DNA from: an uncultured Spirochaetaceae bacterium | GTDB taxonomy: Bacteria; Spirochaetota; Spirochaetia; Treponematales; Treponemataceae | DNA: 5,018 nucleotides | Reading direction: 5' to 3' | Assembly (NCBI GenBank): GCA_902773215.1 | Contig: CACYDQ010000432.1 | Coordinates: 1-5,018 of the forward strand | Shown: positions 1-4,292 of the stretch, in pieces | Numbering within the stretch: the first letter of the stretch is position 1 | Layout: each line of letters begins with the position of its first letter | The notes under the pieces: model-generated | Database searches by the model: none | What the model was told of the DNA's origin: nothing | What the model saw: only the letters and a program-made list of their open reading frames with translations | Program-made: the position numbers and the translations under genes

Positions 1-1
1 C

Positions 2-565
2 TCCCTCTGGGGCATCCTCTGTGCCGGAACGGTGTTTGCCTCCGCCTTTGCCGGCGGGAGCTTTTACCATGCCCGGTATCTGGAACTGCCACAACGTGCC
101 CCGGTCTGCATTGCCCTGAGTACGTACGCGTTCATGTCCTTACTTCCAGCGGCACGATTGCTCAAGAAGAAGGTGCGGTTCAATTATGTGCTCGCGTTCC
201 ATGCGCTTGTCGTTACCGGATTTCTGCTCGTCATCCTCGCCGCAGGTATTTCGGGGAACAGCCCGCACGTAAAGCTGCTCGACAAAGCGATGTCCTTTAC
301 GAGCTTTGCCTGTGTTTTCCTTGTGGCGGGTTACTTCATCTACGAGGCATATATGGAAGGCTCCCTTGCAAAGGCGAATATCGCCGCCTGTTATGCCGCG
401 CTCGCCCTGATCATAAAATTCTTCAGTGATGACTATGGCTTTGTCTCGAAAGGAATTCTGTTCATCGTGCTTGGCGTTGTCATGCTGCTTTTGAACTTGC
501 TCCTGCTCCGCATGGAGAGGAACAGAAAAACAACCGTGGAGGTTCAGAATGAAGCTGACAGATAA
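2..565 (+). CDS. Multi-pass membrane protein, DUF2157/DUF4401-type, 3' part
   Basis: This is the C-terminal 187 residues of an integral membrane protein; the frame is open to the left window edge, so the true start lies upstream and the GTG at 32 is probably internal. About six hydrophobic segments can be seen: LWGILCAGTVFASAFAGG at the edge, VCIALSTYAFMSLL, YVLAFHALVVTGFLLVILAA, FACVFLVAGYFIYEAYM, IAACYAALALIIKFF and a very hydrophobic last one, GILFIVLGVVMLLLNLLLL. A short basic cytoplasmic-type tail (RMERNRKTT) follows. The ending, FFSDDYGF followed by a leucine-rich helix and a charged tail, is typical of the DUF2157/DUF4401 predicted membrane proteins, which are commonly encoded just before GDYXXLXY proteins. 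That is the arrangement here, with a 17-nt overlap into the next gene. No enzymatic motif is visible and the family has no established function. The family call rests on topology and neighbour, not on a database match. Confidence 0.75.
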   Translation, partial: SLWGILCAGTVFASAFAGGSFYHARYLELPQRAPVCIALSTYAFMSLLPAARLLKKKVRFNYVLAFHALVVTGFLLVILAAGISGNSPHVKLLDKAMSFTSFACVFLVAGYFIYEAYMEGSLAKANIAACYAALALIIKFFSDDYGFVSKGILFIVLGVVMLLLNLLLLRMERNRKTTVEVQNEADR

Positions 566-1166
566 AACGAGGCTGGCGCTCATCGCCGCCGCAATCGCAG
601 TGCAGCTCGCCGTCGCCCTTTCGCTTCTCTTTTACACGACGCGGGTAAGAAGCCATGCGCTTAAGGCAGGCAGCATCATCTCGCTCGCATGCAAGGCTTA
701 CGATCCTTTCAGCCCCTTCAAGGGCCGCTACGTCCGACTGACATTCGAGCAGTCCGATATTCCAAGCGGGCAGCTGGACGATGAGAGCAAGGAACATCTG
801 GCTGACTCCCAGGGCAAGAAAGTCTGCTGCCGTATGCAGGAAGGCAAGGATGGAATCTGGACGGTGACCGGAATCCGCCGCACAAACCCGAAAGACGGGA
901 AAGTGTATATAGAAGCAAAGAACCGCTGGTACAGCGACACGAATGTCAGCATGGAGTATGCCTTCAACGAGTATTACATGCAGGAGAATTACGCCCGCCT
1001 CGTGGACCGCATACAGTGGAACGACTTCAATGCGCTTGAGCCGGTGTTGTCCCTCTACGTCGGCAAGGACGGCCGCTGCGTCCAGAAGGATTTGACCGTC
1101 TTGGACGCAGGTGAGCGCATTGCCATAGAGGAATACTGCCGCCGAAGGCTGAACAACCGCGAGTAA
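549..1166 (+). CDS. GDYXXLXY-family membrane-anchored protein
   Basis: A 205-residue protein with one N-terminal transmembrane helix (about residues 9-30, LALIAAAIAVQLAVALSLLFY), probably an uncleaved anchor with the rest outside the membrane. Right after the helix comes the family signature region: a basic stretch, SIISLACKAYDPFSPFKGRY, then VRLTF. The eponymous G-D-Y-x-x-L-x-Y motif is present as G59-R-Y61-V-R-L64-T-F66, so Asp is replaced by Arg and the last Tyr by Phe, while G, Y and L are kept. The rest is hydrophilic and contains an ENRWY-like element (KNRWYSD, 124-130) and an aromatic stretch EYAFNEYYMQENY. The start is well supported by GGAGG at 538-542, six bases before the ATG. The gene overlaps the upstream membrane protein gene by 17 nt, which suggests translational coupling and a shared complex. 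The family's role is unknown. The stop codon directly abuts the stop of the opposing gene. Confidence 0.82.
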   Translation: MKLTDKTRLALIAAAIAVQLAVALSLLFYTTRVRSHALKAGSIISLACKAYDPFSPFKGRYVRLTFEQSDIPSGQLDDESKEHLADSQGKKVCCRMQEGKDGIWTVTGIRRTNPKDGKVYIEAKNRWYSDTNVSMEYAFNEYYMQENYARLVDRIQWNDFNALEPVLSLYVGKDGRCVQKDLTVLDAGERIAIEEYCRRRLNNRE

Positions 1167-1997
1167 TTAGAACAGGCAGGCCTCCAGCATTTCCTTCTTC
1201 CTGAGCGCAGAAAGCCATGACGCGGGAATAGCATCGTAACCGTACAGTATGCCCGCAAGTCCGCCGGTCACCGCACCCACGGTGTCCGTGTCCTCGCCGA
1301 GGTTCACGGCGGCCTCTACCGCAGCCCGGAAGGAGTCCGTCGTTAACAGGCACCAGAGGGCGGCTTCCAGCGTGTCCACGACGAAACCCGATGAGCGTAT
1401 GCTATCCCGTGTCCTGCTTCCTATCGATGCGAGCGGTTCAAATGTCTTGGACAGCTTCCGCACGTTGTCCTGTACCGCGTCTTTGACGGACTTCCCCGCG
1501 ATCAAATCCCGCGCTATGTGAATGTAAATGCGGCATGCCTCGCAGGAGATGGCGTGAGCATGGGTAATCGATGACACCGCGTCTATCACGCTGTCATCGG
1601 CAGACTCCACGAACGCAAGTGGGATAATTCGCATCAGCGAGCCGTTACCGTTGGAATAAAAGTCGTCCAGCCCCTTCCCCCGTTTTACGGCCGCATAGCA
1701 GGTGTTGCCGATGTCAAACGCCTTTCCGTCCTGTGTGTATCTGCCAGAAGAGAGCCATGAAGAGAACTTGTCCCGAATGTCCTCAATGTCCACCCGGCCC
1801 TTCTCCCGTATACTGTCACACAGGGCGAGCGTCATGCTCGTGTCGTCCGTCCACGTCCCCGCCTCCTTGCCGAAGCAGTCGCAGTAGAGCATCTCCGTTA
1901 CCTGCGGATAAGAGCCTCTGTCCTCGAACTGCACCGGCGAGCCGAGCGCATCCCCCACCGCAACACCGTACACCGCATCACGAAGCTTTGCAACCAT
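1167..1997 (-). CDS. ADP-ribosylglycohydrolase family protein (DraG/ARH type)
   Basis: A 276-residue, full-length member of the ADP-ribosylglycohydrolase family (Pfam ADP_ribosyl_GH). These are all-alpha, divalent-metal enzymes that cleave ADP-ribose from modified proteins (DraG from dinitrogenase reductase Arg, ARH1/ARH3 in animals) or from small ADP-ribose conjugates. The landmarks occur in order: GVAVGDALG (11-19), GTWTDDTSM with the metal-binding T50-D51-D52-T53, FDIGNT (94-99), NGNGSLMRI (116-123), the THAHA motif (145-149), and LGEDTDTVGAVTGGLAG (233-249) with metal ligands D236 and D238. All expected ligands are present, so it should be active; the substrate cannot be told. The frame stays open upstream to an ATG at 2108, but the chosen start at 1997 has a strong GGAGGG at 2005-2010 with 7-nt spacing, and homology begins at once. 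It is transcribed divergently from the PARG-type gene, which points to a shared ADP-ribose theme. Its stop codon touches that of the GDYXXLXY gene. Confidence 0.93.
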   Translation of the reverse strand: MVAKLRDAVYGVAVGDALGSPVQFEDRGSYPQVTEMLYCDCFGKEAGTWTDDTSMTLALCDSIREKGRVDIEDIRDKFSSWLSSGRYTQDGKAFDIGNTCYAAVKRGKGLDDFYSNGNGSLMRIIPLAFVESADDSVIDAVSSITHAHAISCEACRIYIHIARDLIAGKSVKDAVQDNVRKLSKTFEPLASIGSRTRDSIRSSGFVVDTLEAALWCLLTTDSFRAAVEAAVNLGEDTDTVGAVTGGLAGILYGYDAIPASWLSALRKKEMLEACLF

Positions 1998-2041
1998 ACT
2001 TTTACCCTCCATACGATTTGCATTGCAAGGGAACAGGCAGC

Positions 2042-2087
2042 CCTGCCCCCTGTGTCTGCACATAGTATACAGCATAAAGGGGGCAGG
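2042..2087. repeat. 10-bp perfect inverted repeat in the divergent promoter region
   Basis: CCTGCCCCCT at 2042-2051 is the exact reverse complement of AGGGGGCAGG at 2078-2087, with a 26-nt spacer that contains the candidate minus-strand -10 box. The two arms are about 36 bp apart centre to centre, near three and a half helical turns. It could be a pair of operator half sites or the stem of a long hairpin in RNA reading rightward; a DNA-binding role is inferred from position only. Confidence 0.55.
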
Positions 2088-2092
2088 TGGTC
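2064..2092 (-). promoter_or_regulatory. Candidate promoter of the ADP-ribosylglycohydrolase gene
   Basis: Reading the minus strand, TATACT (plus positions 2064-2069) is a five-of-six match to a sigma70-type -10 box and would start a transcript about 60 nt before the ATG at 1997. Seventeen bases further upstream the hexamer is GACCAC, a poor -35, so the promoter would need help from an activator or be weak. The -10 is enclosed by the 10-bp inverted repeat at 2042-2087. Confidence 0.4.
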
Positions 2093-2106
2093 GCCAAAAA
2101 GGCGAC
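2090..2106. promoter_or_regulatory. 17-bp palindrome, candidate shared operator
   Basis: GTCGCC at 2090-2095 and GGCGAC at 2101-2106 form a perfect 6-bp dyad around AAAAA. It lies between the two divergent promoters, touching the -35 area of both. The compact dyad with a 5-nt A-tract centre is what a dimeric repressor or activator site looks like. Transcribed, it would also make a small GC-rich hairpin, but no U-run follows in either direction, so a terminator is unlikely. Confidence 0.45.
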
Positions 2107-2132
2107 AAAGCGAGAGAAAAACTGTGTATAAT
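2102..2132 (+). promoter_or_regulatory. Candidate promoter of the PARG-type gene
   Basis: A perfect TATAAT at 2127-2132 lies 48 nt before the ATG at 2181. The nearest -35-like hexamer is GCGACA at 2102-2107 (four of six matches to TTGACA) with a long 19-nt spacer, and it sits inside the right arm of the hairpin palindrome at 2090-2106. A protein bound to that palindrome would therefore block or remodel this promoter. A perfect TTGACA at 2143-2148 also occurs but has no good -10 at the right distance. Confidence 0.5.
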
Positions 2133-2180
2133 GAATGTATCTTTGACACAAAATAGTTTCAGCTAAAACAGGAGAAAACT

Positions 2181-3374
2181 ATGAGCAGATACAATGAAAA
2201 GAGAGAAAATGAAAACAATTATCATGGAATTATTTTCCATGTTCATACTACGAGCGAACCGCGCTATGGAAAAGCCTTGATTCATGGCGAGTGGAAAGAA
2301 GTGACCATGTTTGACGGTTACTTTCAGAATATGCTCTCAGAACACCAAGATGTAAAATGCATCGGAATCATCGTCGGCTATTTTGACTTGAAGCCGAATT
2401 CCTTTTTTTCTGGAGAAGGCAGAGCTTACGAAGAAGATTCTTCTTGTACAAGATACATTCTGGGACTTGGATACAGCAGGGATTTTTATATTGCGGAAGA
2501 AGATGCTTTCCTGACAGAAGAGGTCATGAGAGCATATCAGGAAAAGCAGATTAAAGAGAAGAACACCTTGGATTACAAAAGAATCAACAAGTCTGTCATG
2601 GACAATACCCAGGAGCTGTGCGGATGCTTGGACTACCTCAAAAAGGCCATCGTGGATTCTATCAGCAGAGAGTATATCGTTCGCCAGGAAGATGTTTTCG
2701 AACTGACTGATATGACCGCAAACGAGGACATGAAAATCATCGTGTCCAAGGAACGAACCTTTGAGGCCGCAGAGAAATACAAGGGAAATAAAATATGCTG
2801 CCTTGATTTTGCAAACTGCCACAGCGTAGGAGGCTCTCCTTGGTATGCGGGGGCACAGGAAGAGTCCATGTGTAGGATTTCAACCCTGTATCCGTGCATA
2901 TATGCGAAAAAAGAAGAGTTCTATGAAAAACATATCCTAAAATATCAGGCGCGTAAAATCGACGATATGGGAACAGACGACATCATTTACGTCCCCGATG
3001 TCGTTGTGTTCAAGACAGACGAGTCAATTCCAAAACTGAAGGAGGAATCCTCTTGGTTCAAAACGGATGTAATCGTTTGTGCCGCACCGGAATTGGACTG
3101 GGAATACGATGAGACCAGATACAGGAACATCATGGAATCACGCATAAAGCGAATCCTTGATGTCGCCGCAAAGGAAAAGGTCAAAGTCCTGATTCTCGGC
3201 GCGTTCGGCTGCGGGGCGTTCAACAATCCGCCAGAAATCGTCTCGGACATTTTCGCCAGCCTCATCCGGCTGTATGACTTTGAGGTCGTTGAGTTTGCCG
3301 TCTTCTGCCGGAACGATACAACGAACTTCGATGTCTTCAAGCAGCGTCTCTCGGAAGGCGGGGAAGAAGTGTAA
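2181..3374 (+). CDS. Microbial-type PARG (TIGR02452/DUF2263) macrodomain protein with unknown N-terminal extension
   Basis: A 397-residue cytosolic protein with no signal peptide or membrane segment. From about residue 130 to the end it follows the microbial-type poly(ADP-ribose) glycohydrolase family, a macrodomain fold that hydrolyses ADP-ribose linkages. The helical lead-in is RINKSVMDNTQELCGCLDY, then come KERTFEAA, a strand ICCLDFAN (205-212), the ligand loop HSVGGSPWYAGAQEES (214-229) with catalytic-type Q226-E227-E228, MCRISTLYP, YVPDVVVF, and LILGAFGCGAFNNPP (337-351), the phosphate-binding loop near the end. The family signature GGG-X6-8-QEE reads GGS-X6-QEE, so the third glycine is Ser. 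Residues 1-130 form an extension I do not recognise (IIFHVHTT, CIGIIVGYFDL, RYILGLGY, likely alpha/beta). The start is supported by GGAG at 2171-2174, six bases before ATG. It diverges from the ADP-ribosylglycohydrolase gene. Activity on poly- or mono-ADP-ribose cannot be decided from sequence. Base composition rises from about 40% GC in much of the gene to 53-58% in the last 200 nt (hand counts of 60-base lines). Confidence 0.87.
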   Translation: MSRYNEKRENENNYHGIIFHVHTTSEPRYGKALIHGEWKEVTMFDGYFQNMLSEHQDVKCIGIIVGYFDLKPNSFFSGEGRAYEEDSSCTRYILGLGYSRDFYIAEEDAFLTEEVMRAYQEKQIKEKNTLDYKRINKSVMDNTQELCGCLDYLKKAIVDSISREYIVRQEDVFELTDMTANEDMKIIVSKERTFEAAEKYKGNKICCLDFANCHSVGGSPWYAGAQEESMCRISTLYPCIYAKKEEFYEKHILKYQARKIDDMGTDDIIYVPDVVVFKTDESIPKLKEESSWFKTDVIVCAAPELDWEYDETRYRNIMESRIKRILDVAAKEKVKVLILGAFGCGAFNNPPEIVSDIFASLIRLYDFEVVEFAVFCRNDTTNFDVFKQRLSEGGEEV

Positions 3375-3397
3375 GGAAGGGGGGCGAGGGCCTTGTT

Positions 3398-3425
3398 CAA
3401 TGGCGGTTGATGTCCGCCATTGTTT
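3398..3425 (+). terminator. Terminator-like hairpin after the PARG-type gene
   Basis: CAATGGCGG (3398-3406) and CCGCCATTG (3414-3422) pair perfectly over 9 bp with a 7-nt loop, 24 nt after the stop codon of the PARG-type gene. Only TTT follows, so as a rho-independent terminator it is weak. Read from the other strand it is followed by AACAAGG and has no U-tract, so it mainly suits the plus-strand transcript. Confidence 0.45.
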
Positions 3426-3427
3426 CA

Positions 3428-3466
3428 CCTGTGCCATCAGCTGTGAAGCGAAATGATGGTGACAGG
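3428..3466. repeat. Imperfect inverted repeat between convergent genes
   Basis: CCTGT (3428-3432) pairs with ACAGG (3462-3466), and CCATCA (3434-3439) with TGATGG (3454-3459), separated by a one-by-two mismatch; the loop is 14 nt. It lies just downstream of the DUF1643 stop on the minus strand and could stall or terminate that transcript, but no T-tract follows in either direction. Next to it, CTGAAAT (3467-3473) and ATTTCAG (3479-3485) form a 7-bp stem over the DUF1643 stop codon. Confidence 0.35.
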
Positions 3467-3476
3467 CTGAAATTCT

Positions 3477-4142
3477 CTATTTCAGAAAATCCCACTTTGT
3501 ATATTTAGCAAGGGGATTGTTTTCTCCTTCAATTTTTAACAGATGTGTTGCATCTGTCAAGTGACTCGGTTTTCCTGGAGAAGGATGTCTTGGATTTCCT
3601 TTCTTGGTCAAGCAGGTTTCCTTAGTTGGATCCTCTAGTACATAATACGTTGGATTATGCGGTTTTAGTAGTTCATTAACAATCTCTTTAAAATAATTAA
3701 ATTTCCATCCGGTTACGCCTCCAATGGCATCTCCAAAAGCAAGCAGAATATCAATGTTTTCCTTATCGTTTAAGTACAGCTTTATTCTGTCTTTATTTTG
3801 TGCAGACAAATTATCATTCTGCACTAAGTCTTTAGGCTTAGATGTTCGTTGGGCACAGATATTCAGCATTACGAATCCATCAAACTTATAGTTTTCATCT
3901 TCCGTAACAAACTTTTTTACCCGCATTATTGTTGGGTCAATAGCATAGTTATTGTTTACTCCCTTGAGTTTTTGTGAACACTTCAAACTTTGAACATAAT
4001 TATGAACCCAGTCAAGGTTGCTATCTACTTTGCCTTGAGCGGTACTCGGATTTACGCCAAAAACATACAACTGTTTTTTTCCTTCCATCTCAAACTTAAA
4101 TCTACAGTTATCGCTATCAAATTCATCACCAATAAATCCCAT
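3477..4142 (-). CDS. DUF1643 family protein
   Basis: A 221-residue soluble protein of the DUF1643 family, whose function is not established. Family landmarks in order: LYVFGVNPSTA (25-35), DPTIMRVKKF (69-78), GFVMLNICAQRTSKPKDL (89-106), DILLAFGDAIG (131-141) and KKGNPRHPSPGKPSH (180-194). About 33 residues separate STA from DPT, where the usual family pattern has only a few, so there seems to be an insertion near residues 36-68. The G-x-N-P loop after a strand and the late HPSP motif resemble motifs 1 and 2 of uracil-DNA glycosylase-fold proteins; this is resemblance, not proof of activity. The start is supported by AGGAG (4151-4155 on the plus strand) with 8-nt spacing, and a promoter candidate lies about 70 nt upstream. 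The gene is clearly AT-richer than its neighbours (30% and 37% GC in two 60-base lines counted by hand), suggesting separate acquisition. It converges with the PARG-type gene. Confidence 0.85.
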   Translation of the reverse strand: MGFIGDEFDSDNCRFKFEMEGKKQLYVFGVNPSTAQGKVDSNLDWVHNYVQSLKCSQKLKGVNNNYAIDPTIMRVKKFVTEDENYKFDGFVMLNICAQRTSKPKDLVQNDNLSAQNKDRIKLYLNDKENIDILLAFGDAIGGVTGWKFNYFKEIVNELLKPHNPTYYVLEDPTKETCLTKKGNPRHPSPGKPSHLTDATHLLKIEGENNPLAKYTKWDFLK

Positions 4143-4153
4143 AAATCATTCTC

Positions 4154-4261
4154 CTATAAACTTCTATTCCCAATTCCCCAATCTGGAGCTAGGTCAATAT
4201 CCAATTCAACCATTATACCCATTATCATCAACTCCATACAAGTCCTAGACGGATTCGCCAT
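4154..4261 (-). CDS. Possible 35-residue small ORF
   Basis: A short open frame in the gap between the FGE-like and DUF1643 genes, on the same strand as both. AGGAG (4265-4269 on the plus strand) precedes the ATG at 4261 but only 3 nt away, which is tight; an internal ATG at 4237 has AGGA about 5 nt before it and would give 27 residues. The peptide is rich in Met and Ile at the start (MELMIMGIM) and ends DLAPDWGIGNRSL. Its TAG stop overlaps the first bases of the DUF1643 ribosome-binding site, an arrangement seen in coupled leader peptides. Against it, the best promoter candidate for DUF1643 lies inside this frame, and no homology is recognised. It may also be a chance frame or a remnant of a longer gene. 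Confidence 0.2.
   Translation of the reverse strand: MANPSRTCMELMIMGIMVELDIDLAPDWGIGNRSL
4212..4241 (-). promoter_or_regulatory. Candidate promoter of the DUF1643 gene
   Basis: On the minus strand a perfect TATAAT (plus positions 4212-4217) is preceded, 18 nt upstream, by TTGTAT (4236-4241), which matches the first three bases of TTGACA. Transcription would begin about 60 nt before the ATG at 4142. This would let the AT-rich gene be expressed on its own, apart from the FGE-like gene 150 nt upstream. Confidence 0.45.
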
Positions 4262-4292
4262 CGTCTCCTGATTGTGTATCTCCCCTGCCGAG

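Noticed and set aside
140..583. Minus-strand frame opposite the membrane protein gene
   Set aside because: It is antisense to hydrophobic coding sequence, rich in His, Glu and Arg as expected of such a shadow, and has no family features.
1027..1353. Arg/Gly/Cys-rich frame across the junction of two genes on the minus strand
   Set aside because: It crosses the ends of two well-supported genes in another frame and has a composition typical of out-of-frame GC-rich sequence.
1733..2065. Cys/Pro/Ser-rich plus-strand frame opposite the ADP-ribosylglycohydrolase
   Set aside because: It is antisense to conserved catalytic motifs and shows no metal-binding pattern or start signal.
1998..2108. N-terminal extension of the ADP-ribosylglycohydrolase to an ATG at 2108 (313 residues)
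   Set aside because: The extra 37 residues are low-quality sequence, cross the candidate promoter and inverted repeats, and lack a ribosome-binding site, while ATG 1997 has GGAGGG at 7 nt and starts the conserved domain.
2143..2169. TTGACA at 2143-2148 as the main -35 box of the PARG-type gene
   Set aside because: The only -10-like hexamer (TAAAAC at 2164-2169) is a poor match at 15-nt spacing and would place the start site at the ribosome-binding site.
2337..2822. 161-codon minus-strand frame inside the PARG-type gene
   Set aside because: The plus-strand frame carries clear family motifs; the antisense reading has none and no convincing ribosome-binding site.
3990..4271. Plus-strand frame of 93 codons over the DUF1643 start region
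   Set aside because: It is antisense to the DUF1643 start and its Lys/Ile/Ser-rich content is what AT-rich antisense sequence gives.
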